Origin: an uncultured Clostridia bacterium
GTDB lineage: Bacteria; Bacillota; Clostridia; TANB77; CAG-508
Direction of reading: 5' to 3'
NCBI GenBank assembly: GCA_944392105.1
Contig: CALXVM010000009.1
Span: forward strand, 1 to 62,452
DNA length: 62,452 nt
Shown here: one piece after another, positions 9,266-16,834 of the stretch
Position numbering within the stretch: the stretch's first letter is position 1
Layout: each line of letters starts with the position of its first letter
Notes under the pieces: model-generated
The model's input: the letters and a program-made list of their open reading frames with translations, nothing else
Database searches by the model: none
Told to the model about the DNA's origin: nothing
Program-made: the position numbers and the translations under genes

Positions 9266-9724
9266 ATGAAAGATAAAAACTTGGTAACAAAAATAATTTT
9301 AATATTGGCAGTAGTAATAATTGTGATATTAGTTATTTTACTAGTTAAATATATTTCTCTATATAAAGAAACAAGTAATCCTAAATTTGGATATTATATA
9401 GATAGTAATATGCAAATTACGAATATAGATTTACAAAATCATAACCGAATTTATGAGCAATTTTGTGTTGGAAAGTATGATTATAATTATGTTATAAAGT
9501 TGATAGATTATATATATAATTCGAACCAAGATAACTATGACAATAAATATTATCAAGTAAATGTGTTATTTAACGATAAAAAATATAATATGTCACAAGG
9601 TAGTGATTATAATGCTTTAAGTGAGCTAATTACAAATGAAAAAGGACAATATAATGCAGATATAAATTATAATGAAGAAACAGGATTTATAAATTTAGTT
9701 ACAATAAGATGTAATAACGAATAA
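9266..9724 (+). CDS. Small single-pass membrane protein of unknown function
   Basis: A 152-residue protein not recognised. A hydrophobic segment spans about residues 8-30 after a basic N-terminus, with a polar Tyr/Asn-rich extracytoplasmic part. ATG 9266 was chosen because AGGGGAG lies seven bases upstream, inside the end of the lipase gene; a longer in-frame reading from 9215 overlaps the lipase and lacks a site. Co-transcription with the lipase is likely (5-bp gap). It is followed by a very strong hairpin at 9771-9820. No family could be assigned. Confidence 0.75.
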   Translation: MKDKNLVTKIILILAVVIIVILVILLVKYISLYKETSNPKFGYYIDSNMQITNIDLQNHNRIYEQFCVGKYDYNYVIKLIDYIYNSNQDNYDNKYYQVNVLFNDKKYNMSQGSDYNALSELITNEKGQYNADINYNEETGFINLVTIRCNNE

Positions 9725-9770
9725 GAAAATAAAGTATAGATATATAGATTTTTAGTATGTATAAAATAAA

Positions 9771-9820
9771 AGAATAGGAGTAAAAGAGAAGGAAAGGTCC
9801 TTCTCTTTTACTCCTATTCT
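9771..9820. terminator. Bidirectional terminator, 23-bp perfect palindrome
   Basis: Arms 9771-9793 and 9798-9820 are exact inverted repeats with a four-base loop (AAGG). On the minus strand the hairpin is followed by a T-rich run. It overlaps the last codons and stop of sigK, so it serves the two convergent transcripts. Confidence 0.9.
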
Positions 9821-10512
9821 TTTATCTCCTTAGCCAATTTCTCAATAGCTTTGGTCTCAATTCTAGAAACATAACTACGACTTATGCCCATAGACTTTGC
9901 AATTTCATTTTGTGTTTTAGGCTTGTTGCCGTCTAAGCCAAACCTTAATTCAAGTATTGTTTTTTCTCTAAGCTTTAAAACATCTTTCATTTTTTGATAT
10001 AACTTTTTTATTTTAAATTTTAAATCAACTTCATCTTCTATATTTTTTTCGTTATTTTCTAAAACTTCTTGCAAGGTAACTGTGTTATCATCTTTATCTT
10101 TACCAATAGGGTCTTCTAAGAAAACTTCAGCGCCAAGCTTTTTATTGCTTCGCAAGAACATTAATATTTCATTATCTATACATCTAGAAACATAAGTAGA
10201 AAGTTTAACACTTTTAGAAGGGTCAAAACTATTAATTCCCTTTATTAAACCAATTGTACCAATTGATATCAAATCATCCAAATCTATATTAGTAGAAGAA
10301 TATTTTTTACAAACATGTGCAACTAAACGCAAATTTTTTTCTATTAATATATTTCTAGCTTCTTCATCGCCATTTTTTAATAGTTCTAAATACTTTTGTT
10401 CATCTTCGCTACTTAAAGGTTCGGGAAAGAGACTATTATTAGAAATGTATCCAACTAAAAAAACAGCAGATTGTAAGAATGCTAAAAAACCACCTAAAGA
10501 AATAGCAATCAT
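9814..10512 (-). CDS. sigK: RNA polymerase sporulation sigma factor SigK
   Basis: A 232-residue sigma-70 family factor that drives late mother-cell transcription in spore formation. The N-terminus is the hydrophobic pro-sequence typical of pro-SigK (about residues 1-22, GGFLAFLQSAVFLVGYISNN), which is removed by a membrane protease. Region 2 is visible (NLRLVAHVCKKY, DLISIGTIGLIKGINSF) and region 4 carries the helix-turn-helix KTQNEIAKSMGISRSYVSRIE. The gene is contiguous, with no skin-type insertion splitting it. AGGAGGTGCATTATG-like spacing supports the start. It shows that the organism has, or recently had, an endospore programme. Confidence 0.95.
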   Translation of the reverse strand: MIAISLGGFLAFLQSAVFLVGYISNNSLFPEPLSSEDEQKYLELLKNGDEEARNILIEKNLRLVAHVCKKYSSTNIDLDDLISIGTIGLIKGINSFDPSKSVKLSTYVSRCIDNEILMFLRSNKKLGAEVFLEDPIGKDKDDNTVTLQEVLENNEKNIEDEVDLKFKIKKLYQKMKDVLKLREKTILELRFGLDGNKPKTQNEIAKSMGISRSYVSRIETKAIEKLAKEIKE

Positions 10513-10577
10513 AATGCACCTCCAAAATCACTATAACAAATTATATGTTTAAAGAAATTAAAAGTGCATGACCTTAT

Positions 10578-10616
10578 AAAAAAAGAAAAAAGCAGACACT
10601 TTTGTTGTGCCTACTT
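10578..10616 (-). terminator. Intrinsic terminator of the Lon-like protease gene
   Basis: Read on the minus strand, AAGTAGGCAC pairs with GTGTCTGCTT (10-bp stem with two G-U pairs), followed by a run of T interrupted by one C. It lies between the protease stop and sigK. Confidence 0.7.
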
Positions 10617-10662
10617 CCATTTTATTATATTACAATTTTTAATGTCTATTTTTTATTATTCA

Positions 10663-13056
10663 TTACCAACTCCAGCCACGTTGCTCTGTTACTAATCTAG
10701 CAAATTTCTTTAACTTTTCAAAAGCTAGGTAATTTATGCTACCAGCAGGGAAGTTACCACTAGAATCTTTTTTTCCGGCAGGAACTCCTGTTAAAATTTC
10801 AATACCTTCCTCAATTGTAGTTATAGCATATATGTGAAATTTCTTTTCTTTTACAGCTGTAACAACTTCATCTGAAAGGTTCAAATTCATTACATTTTGT
10901 TTTGGAATTATAACTCCATGAGAACCGTCTAATCCACGCATTTTACAAACTTGGAAGAAGCCTTCAATTTTATCATTAACTCCACCAATTGGTTGAATTT
11001 CGCCTTTTTGATTTACAGAGCCTGTTACAGCTATTGCTTGATTTATTGGCATACCAGATAAGCTAGAAAGTATTGCGTAAAGCTCTGTACTTGAAGCACT
11101 GTCTCCATCAACTCCATTATATAATTGCTCAAAGCAAACACTTGCAGTTAGAGATAGAGGGATGTTTTGTGCAAACATTTCTCCAATATAAGAGCTTAGT
11201 ATTAGTACACCTTTAGAGTGAGAAGAACCAGAAAGTGCAACTTCTCTTTCAATGTTTACAACACCGCTTTTACCTGTGTATGTGTTAGCTGTAATCTTAA
11301 CAGGTTTACTAAATGTATAATCTCCAACATTCATAATTGTAAGACCATTTATTTGTCCGACTTTAGAACCAGAAGTGTCTATTAATAATGTGTTTTCTTT
11401 TATCATTTCCATGTATCTTGAGTCATATTTTTTAACCCTTTCAACACGTTCGTCTAAAGCTTTTTCAATAAATTTAGCAGTAACTACTTTAGAGTGGCCA
11501 AGTTTTGCCCATGTAGCAGACTCAGCAATTACTTGAGCTAAATCGTTAAATCTAGTAGAAAGTTTATCTTTGCTATCTGCAAGTTTTGAAGCATATTCAA
11601 CAACTTTTGCCATTGCCTCTTTGTCTAGAGGAGGTAGACTTTCTTGATTACAATAGCTTTTAACGAATCTAGCTAATTTATTCATATTTTCAGTATTTCT
11701 TGGAGCTTCTTCTTCAAATTCAACTTTTATTTTAAATAATTTTTTAAAGTCACTATCCATAGCAAGTAGAGTTTGGTAAATATTATCGTCACCAATTAAA
11801 ATAACTTTTACATTTAAAGGAATAGGCTCAGGTTTTAAAGATACCATAACCATAGAAGAACGAGCATCAGCAGTATTTTCAATACCAATTTCCTTAGAAC
11901 GTAAAGCTTTTTTTAGAGCCTCATAACATAAACTATTACTTAACAAATCATGTGCTTGGAATATAATATATCCACCATTTGCAATATGAAGAAGTCCTGG
12001 CTTTAACATTGTAAAATCTGTTTTTAATGCACCATAGTAATTTTCGTATTCTAATTTACCAAAGATGTTGTGATAAGAATAGTTAGAGTCCATTATTACT
12101 GGAGCACCTTCTAACTTACTGTTATCAATAAATAGATTAACACGATAATTAAGCCATGGTTGAACGACTTCTGGCTTTGGTTGAGGTGTTTGCCTTTGAT
12201 CTTTTTTGTCATCTGCAACAAAATATGAAATATTTTTTAATATATCTTTTTTTATGTCTTCTAAGAATTTAATAATTTTTTTATTCCTTTTATATTTAGC
12301 TTTTATATAATTTATATGAGCATTTACTGTAAGGAGTGCAATATTAGATTGCCACTCAGAAACTTTTTGCTCAGATTCTTTTTCTATTGCCTTAATTTGA
12401 CTAATTGCTTCCATAATATGTTGTTGAACTATATTAGATTTATCTTCATAGTCTTTTTTTGTCTCTTCATCTAATTTATCAAACTCTTCCTCTGCAATAG
12501 CTTTACCATTCATAATTGGCATCATATAAATTCCTGTTTGAGAAGATTTAACTTGGAAACCATATTCAGCAGATTTAGCATTTAATTGTTCCATTAATGC
12601 TGTACGTTTTGCATCAAATTCTTGTTTTATAAGAGTTCTTTCACGTTCGAATTCTTCATTATTAAATGTAGATTTAATGTCATTTTTTATGTCTGTAATA
12701 AATCTATCCATCATGTCTTTAAATTCTTTTCCTTCACCAGCAGGTAGAGAAACAGCAATAGGTTCGTTTGGATTATCAAAATTATAAATGTAACACCAGT
12801 CAGCAGGGATTTTTTTCTTTTTAGAAATAGTGTCTAAGTAATTTTTGGTATACATTGTTTTACCAACACCGCTAGGACCTTCTAAGTACAAGTTATTACC
12901 TCTAACATCTACATTTAAGCCAAACTCTAAAGCTTTTATACCTCTGTCTTGACCAATACCACTGTAAATAGGTTCTAATTCATCTGTTGTTTCAAAATCA
13001 AAAATATTAGGATTACATATATTTTTTAAATCCTTTACATTTAATTCGTTTTTCAT
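10663..13056 (-). CDS. Lon-like ATP-dependent protease (S16 family, AAA_32 type)
   Basis: A 797-residue protein with an N-terminal AAA+ ATPase and a C-terminal Lon serine protease domain, like E. coli YcbZ and its clostridial relatives. Walker A is GPSGVGKT at residues 60-67. A coiled-coil-rich insertion covers about 130-290. The catalytic dyad is Ser653 in GDSASS and Lys696 in PIGGVNDKIEGF. The classical Lon N-terminal substrate domain is absent, and no membrane segments were seen, which separates it from LonA and from membrane LonB. It probably degrades specific cytoplasmic proteins. AGGTAAAAAC precedes the ATG; its own terminator follows. sigK lies next, but a sporulation role is not shown by the sequence. 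Confidence 0.88.
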   Translation of the reverse strand: MKNELNVKDLKNICNPNIFDFETTDELEPIYSGIGQDRGIKALEFGLNVDVRGNNLYLEGPSGVGKTMYTKNYLDTISKKKKIPADWCYIYNFDNPNEPIAVSLPAGEGKEFKDMMDRFITDIKNDIKSTFNNEEFERERTLIKQEFDAKRTALMEQLNAKSAEYGFQVKSSQTGIYMMPIMNGKAIAEEEFDKLDEETKKDYEDKSNIVQQHIMEAISQIKAIEKESEQKVSEWQSNIALLTVNAHINYIKAKYKRNKKIIKFLEDIKKDILKNISYFVADDKKDQRQTPQPKPEVVQPWLNYRVNLFIDNSKLEGAPVIMDSNYSYHNIFGKLEYENYYGALKTDFTMLKPGLLHIANGGYIIFQAHDLLSNSLCYEALKKALRSKEIGIENTADARSSMVMVSLKPEPIPLNVKVILIGDDNIYQTLLAMDSDFKKLFKIKVEFEEEAPRNTENMNKLARFVKSYCNQESLPPLDKEAMAKVVEYASKLADSKDKLSTRFNDLAQVIAESATWAKLGHSKVVTAKFIEKALDERVERVKKYDSRYMEMIKENTLLIDTSGSKVGQINGLTIMNVGDYTFSKPVKITANTYTGKSGVVNIEREVALSGSSHSKGVLILSSYIGEMFAQNIPLSLTASVCFEQLYNGVDGDSASSTELYAILSSLSGMPINQAIAVTGSVNQKGEIQPIGGVNDKIEGFFQVCKMRGLDGSHGVIIPKQNVMNLNLSDEVVTAVKEKKFHIYAITTIEEGIEILTGVPAGKKDSSGNFPAGSINYLAFEKLKKFARLVTEQRGWSW

Positions 13057-13136
13057 TTGTTTTTACCTCCAATTTTTATTTTTAGATAATTTTTACATCT
13101 TATGTGTTTTGTTAAATTAAGTCATACAAAAAAGTT

Positions 13137-13592
13137 TTAGTTATTTTGTAAAACTTTTAAATCTTTTGTCATAATAACTGCATTATTTATACCATTATAA
13201 TATTTTTTTCGCAAGCCTACTTTTTTAAAATTATATTTTTCATAAAGATGCAGGGCAGGAAAGTTAGTTTCATCCACTTCAAGAGTCATAACGCTTGCAC
13301 CTAATTTTATAGATTTATCTATTAAATTTTCTAATAGCATAGAGGCTATACCGAAATTTCTTTTATTTTTTTGAGTTACAATATTCATTAAATCAACTTC
13401 ATCCAGAATTTTCTTAATTCCGGCAAATCCAACTATATTGTTATTTACTTTTGCAACTATGTAATATGAATTAGTACATGCAAGTTCTTCTTTTAAAGTA
13501 TTAAAACTCCAAAACTCATCAAAATTTTCTATTAAAATATCTTTAAGAATGCCTAAATCTTTTTCAGTCATTTGAGAAATTTTAATATTCAT
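13137..13592 (-). CDS. rimI: Ribosomal protein alanine N-acetyltransferase RimI
   Basis: A 151-residue GNAT-fold acetyltransferase. The acetyl-CoA loop appears as KRNFGIAS, followed by LEVDETNFPALHLYEKYNFKKVG, typical of RimI. It acetylates N-termini, classically of ribosomal protein S18. The start codon directly abuts the tsaB stop codon, with no gap, so translational coupling is likely; the ribosome binding site AAAGGA lies inside tsaB. The tsaE-tsaB-rimI order is a common bacterial cluster, which supports the call over a generic GNAT. Confidence 0.88.
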   Translation of the reverse strand: MNIKISQMTEKDLGILKDILIENFDEFWSFNTLKEELACTNSYYIVAKVNNNIVGFAGIKKILDEVDLMNIVTQKNKRNFGIASMLLENLIDKSIKLGASVMTLEVDETNFPALHLYEKYNFKKVGLRKKYYNGINNAVIMTKDLKVLQNN

Positions 13593-14360
13593 TTAACAAT
13601 CCTTTCTTTCTTCTAAACTTCTTTCTGCTTGTGATTTTTTTAAGTACATAGGAGAAAGGAAAGAATTGTAATTACCATTTACATACTTAGTATAAGCAAA
13701 TTTAGCAATACTTATACTAGAAGCTAAGTTTTTTTCTCCTTCAAAAAAATTAGTAGAAGTTAGAGAACTTTTTAACTTTTCTTTATAAGCAATAGCTCCA
13801 TCACCAATAAAAGCAATAGGTTTATTAAAACCTTTTAGTTTATCAATTAACTCATCGATAGGGCAGGTAGAAAGACTTTCAATGTGATTAAAATTTTCAT
13901 CAAATAATCCGTAATAAACATTTTCATTTTTTGCATCTATTAGAGAGCAAATTATAGGATTATTTTTGTTAGTATACTCATTAACATTTTTAGCGTTTTC
14001 TTGGTATAAATTAGTTTCAGAAGTATTATTTAATAAATTAATATCATCTTTTACATTATAAGCTAACCCTTCTAAAGAACTAACACCAACAGTTTTAAAA
14101 TTATATACATCAGTAAAAGCTTTAGCTGTTGAAATACCAATTCTTACGCCTGTAAAAGAACCCGGACCAATGCAGCAAGCAAGTAGTTCCACATCCTTTA
14201 ATGATAGATTAGTTTCTCTAAATATTTTATCAATTAATGGCATTAATATTTGTGAATGTGTTTTCTCATCATCACTATGTAATTCTATAATTACATTATT
14301 ATCTTCCAAAATACAAACCGTACATCTTTTTGAAGATGTGTCTATTCCTAATATTTTCAT
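13593..14360 (-). CDS. tsaB: tRNA t6A37 biosynthesis protein TsaB
   Basis: A 255-residue ASKHA-fold protein that partners TsaD and TsaE to put threonylcarbamoyl on A37 of ANN-decoding tRNAs. Typical features are the start MKILGIDTSSKRCTVCILE, HSQILMPLID near residue 35-45, and CIGPGSFTGVRIGISTAKAF near residue 70. A segment rich in Asn, Glu and Lys around residues 105-135 looks like a lineage-specific loop. tsaE lies upstream and rimI immediately downstream on the same strand. tsaD, the catalytic partner, is not in the window. Confidence 0.93.
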   Translation of the reverse strand: MKILGIDTSSKRCTVCILEDNNVIIELHSDDEKTHSQILMPLIDKIFRETNLSLKDVELLACCIGPGSFTGVRIGISTAKAFTDVYNFKTVGVSSLEGLAYNVKDDINLLNNTSETNLYQENAKNVNEYTNKNNPIICSLIDAKNENVYYGLFDENFNHIESLSTCPIDELIDKLKGFNKPIAFIGDGAIAYKEKLKSSLTSTNFFEGEKNLASSISIAKFAYTKYVNGNYNSFLSPMYLKKSQAERSLEERKDC

Positions 14361-14459
14361 GAATAATCTCCTTTAATTGTTTTGATTTATATAATTTGGT
14401 TATTTAAATTTGGCATGTTAAATAATAAAAAGAGCAATAAAATGTAATAAAAAGATTTG

Positions 14460-14882
14460 CTAAAAATTTTCAATTATAATTTCTCTAAAATCATTCTCAG
14501 AGCTACTCTTCTTAAAAGTAATTTTTGTATAATTTTTTTTCAAAACATCTTCAAGCATTTCACCCCATTCAAAAATGCAAATGCCATTAGAAAGATATTC
14601 TTCACCGCCAATAGCATAAAATTCATCTATATCAGCTAATCTATACAAATCAAAATGATAAATATTTACATCTTTTGAATTATATTCATTAACAATGGTA
14701 AAAGTAGGGCTGGAAATTTCATTTTCTAAACCAAAATGTCTTAAAACGCCTTGAGTAAACTTGGTTTTGCCAGAGCCAAGCTCACCAGATAATATTATAA
14801 TATCTCCAATTTTTAAATCTTTAGCAAAATCACTTGCAAAATTAATTGTATCATCTTCACTTTTTGAAATAAATTTATACAT
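14460..14882 (-). CDS. tsaE: tRNA t6A37 biosynthesis ATPase TsaE
   Basis: A 140-residue P-loop ATPase that activates the TsaB-TsaD complex. Walker A is GELGSGKT, followed by FTQGVLRHFG and SPTFTIVNEY, and the acidic LYRL segment (YHFDLYRLADIDEFYAIG) is characteristic. FEWGEM marks the end of the fold. Length is normal. AAGGAGTTG precedes the start. It is the first gene of the minus-strand tsaE-tsaB-rimI cluster, 99 bp before tsaB. Confidence 0.94.
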   Translation of the reverse strand: MYKFISKSEDDTINFASDFAKDLKIGDIIILSGELGSGKTKFTQGVLRHFGLENEISSPTFTIVNEYNSKDVNIYHFDLYRLADIDEFYAIGGEEYLSNGICIFEWGEMLEDVLKKNYTKITFKKSSSENDFREIIIENF

Positions 14883-15083
14883 AAAACAACTCCTTTTAAC
14901 TATTGTTATTTTATATTAAACACAGAAATTTGTAAATAAATATAAGCAAAATAATGCAATTTTTGACAATTTGAAAATGAGGGGCAAGTCAAAGTTAAAA
15001 AAATGAGAAATGGTAGATAAGTATACTAACTTGCATAAAATTTTCAAAAATAGAAAAAATAAGAAAAGATAGGGGTAAAATAT

Positions 15084-15347
15084 ATGCAAGATAAAATAAG
15101 AGAGAACATATTAAATGAGTTAAAGAGAAAAAATGAGAAAAGAATAGTTATATGCCAAACAGGCTTTATATCTACTAAATTTTTATTAAATTGCTTAAGT
15201 TACAAAATAGAAATTGACACTTTAACCATAAAAGATGAAAAAGAAGGAGTTTATTTAAGTATTAATTTAAATCAAGTATATAAATATGAAATTAAAGATA
15301 ATAAAATAAAAATATATTTAGACAATGATACAGTGATAATTGTTTAG
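15084..15347 (+). CDS. Small conserved-looking protein of unknown function
   Basis: An 87-residue protein not recognised. A basic N-terminal helix (about residues 1-20) is followed by alternating hydrophobic residues that suggest five short beta strands (VICQTGFIST, KIEIDTLTIK, GVYLSINLNQVYKYEI, IKIYLDNDTVIIV). The pattern is loosely like a small Sm/Hfq-type or SH3-type barrel, but no diagnostic motif is present. The ribosome binding site is AGGGG, ten bases before the ATG. It is divergent from tsaE and followed by a hairpin (GAAGATATA at 15361 with TATATCTTC at 15376) lacking a T run. Confidence 0.6.
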   Translation: MQDKIRENILNELKRKNEKRIVICQTGFISTKFLLNCLSYKIEIDTLTIKDEKEGVYLSINLNQVYKYEIKDNKIKIYLDNDTVIIV

Positions 15348-15438
15348 GAAGATTAAAATAGAAGATATACAAAATTATATCTTCCTTAATGATATGTAAT
15401 AATATTTAATAAAGTAATAAAACTTTTAAATTTAAAAT

Positions 15439-15634
15439 TTATTTATGCATTCTATCTAGTTGCAATCTATCTTGTTCATCTAAATTGTTTAAACTAAATT
15501 CTAACAAAGTAATTATTGTTTTATTAAATTACAAATTTTTAAAATTGGCTAAGTTTTGAACATCGTCTACAATATTTTCATGAAGACGCAATGTTTTACT
15601 TACGCCACAATGATCTAATTTTTAACTTGTTCAT
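15439..15634 (-). pseudogene. Decayed small gene, possibly a ribbon-helix-helix type regulator
   Basis: On the minus strand a start with a good ribosome binding site (GCAGGAG) begins MYEQVKN and then stops. A shifted frame continues as coherent protein, with KTLRLHENIVDDVQNLANF, one in-frame stop, then NKTIITLLEFSLNNLDEQDR. The predicted strand-helix-helix pattern resembles small RHH DNA-binding proteins. One frameshift and at least one stop mean it is not functional. The family guess is tentative. Confidence 0.4.
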
Positions 15635-15764
15635 ACATATCTCCTGCAACAATTATATAATTAAAAATAAATATTATATGTTTACAATAGACATGGCACA
15701 CCTAATATAGAAAATAAAAAAGTAGGAAATACCAAAAATATTTTATCGAAAGGAGGTATTTTCT

Positions 15765-16120
15765 ATGAATAGTATAACACAAGATATGTTGCATAAGTAA
15801 TAAGCTGTAAAATATTCTTTTAAACATGCAAAAATAAAAGTAGCAATAAAATTTAGGATGCATAGAAAACAATATATAGGTGGTGTAAAAAATATGATGG
15901 AACAGTGCAGGCATTAAAGAACAAATTAAGAAAACCGCACTATCATCAAAACCAATACACATAAGAAATAAAATTAATAAAAAATTACAAACATAAAAAT
16001 AAAGGAACAGGATTAGTAGTGTTGTGGACTAAATTAAGGAATGAAGGATATACAAGAACAATAACAAGTTTATATAGGGTGATGCAAAGAATAGGAATAT
16101 ATAACAAAATTCTAATATAA
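15765..16120 (+). pseudogene. Transposase/integrase helix-turn-helix region, broken remnant
   Basis: After AAAGGAGGT the frame begins MNSITQDMLHK and hits two stops. The same frame then reads VKYSFKHAKIKVAIKFRMHRK. A frameshift leads to IYRWCKKYDGTVQALKNKLR, then KPHYHQNQYT, a stop, EIKLIKNYKHKNKGTGLVVLW, and NEGYTRTITSLYRVMQRIG. This is the N-terminal HTH part of an IS481/IS3-like transposase or integrase. The DDE catalytic domain is absent. At least three stops and one frameshift make it dead. Confidence 0.75.
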
Positions 16121-16199
16121 TTAAAATTAAATATGCACTTGAAAATAATTGCAGGAATATGATAGAATAAAAAATATAAAAATAAAAGGAGGCAAAAAT

Positions 16200-16238
16200 A
16201 TGATGTATAAAACTAAAGAAAAATTATATGTAACTTAA
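16200..16238 (+). CDS. Possible 12-residue leader or truncated peptide
   Basis: A 12-codon frame (MMYKTKEKLYVT) with an excellent ribosome binding site (AAAAGGAGG, eight bases upstream). It lies 89 bp before the FxLYD gene. It may be a leader peptide or simply the start of a decayed gene; sequence alone cannot decide. Confidence 0.25.
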   Translation: MMYKTKEKLYVT

Positions 16239-16326
16239 ATAAAGTAAAAAGTGCTTTTATCAATAAGTTTAATAATAAACAATAAGTTTAAGTTTCGAAA
16301 AAATTTAAATTAAGGAGGAATAAAAA

Positions 16327-16803
16327 ATGAGTAAGAATGAAAAAAGATGGATAATTTTATTAGTAGCAGTAGTAATAATAGCAATCGTATTTTTTGCAGT
16401 AATAATAGGAGGAAATAAAGCTAATAAAGAAGAACAAAATACAACAACAAACGAAATAACAAATGAAGAAAAATATACAGAGCAATTAGAAGATGGAACA
16501 AAGCTAAATACAAGTGAAGAGTTTAATAATAGTAAGACATATGGAAATTTAGAAATAAGTAATGTGCAATATACATCAAAAAATGGAATGAGTGTGCTAT
16601 TAGCAGATGTAAAAAATAATGGGACAACAACCCATGAAAATGAAATAGTAAAAATAACAATATTAGGAGATAACGAAGAAGTAATAACAGAAATAAAGCC
16701 AGTAATAGGAAAAATAGAACCAGGCCAAACAATAAAGTTAAATGCAAGTATAACAGCAGATGTGGCAAATGCAAGAGACTATAAAATAGAAGCAGCACAT
16801 TAA
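16327..16803 (+). CDS. Membrane-anchored FxLYD-type domain protein
   Basis: A 158-residue protein. Residues 8-28 are a hydrophobic anchor (IILLVAVVIIAIVFFAVIIGG), followed by a polar Asn/Thr/Glu linker. The C-terminal domain (about 70-158) has the pattern of FxLYD domains: YGNLEISNVQYTSKNG, LLADVKNNGTTTHEN, IGKIEPGQTIKLNASIT. Such domains are beta sandwiches found in extracellular proteins. It is exported and probably surface-located; its function is unknown. A strong AAGGAGG site precedes the ATG. The large prepilin-leader protein starts 31 bp downstream, so the two are probably one transcript. Third codon positions are almost all A or T. Confidence 0.75.
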   Translation: MSKNEKRWIILLVAVVIIAIVFFAVIIGGNKANKEEQNTTTNEITNEEKYTEQLEDGTKLNTSEEFNNSKTYGNLEISNVQYTSKNGMSVLLADVKNNGTTTHENEIVKITILGDNEEVITEIKPVIGKIEPGQTIKLNASITADVANARDYKIEAAH

Positions 16804-16834
16804 AAAAGAGGAACAGAAGGTAAGGAGGGAGAAT

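Larger units (their letters stand above)
15348..16326. other. Gene-poor 1-kb stretch of decayed sequence
   Basis: No intact gene was seen. It holds a hairpin at 15361-15384, a decayed minus-strand gene (15439-15634), a decayed transposase (15765-16120) and a 12-codon reading frame at 16200. It looks like a site of past insertions next to the surface-protein genes. Confidence 0.7.
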
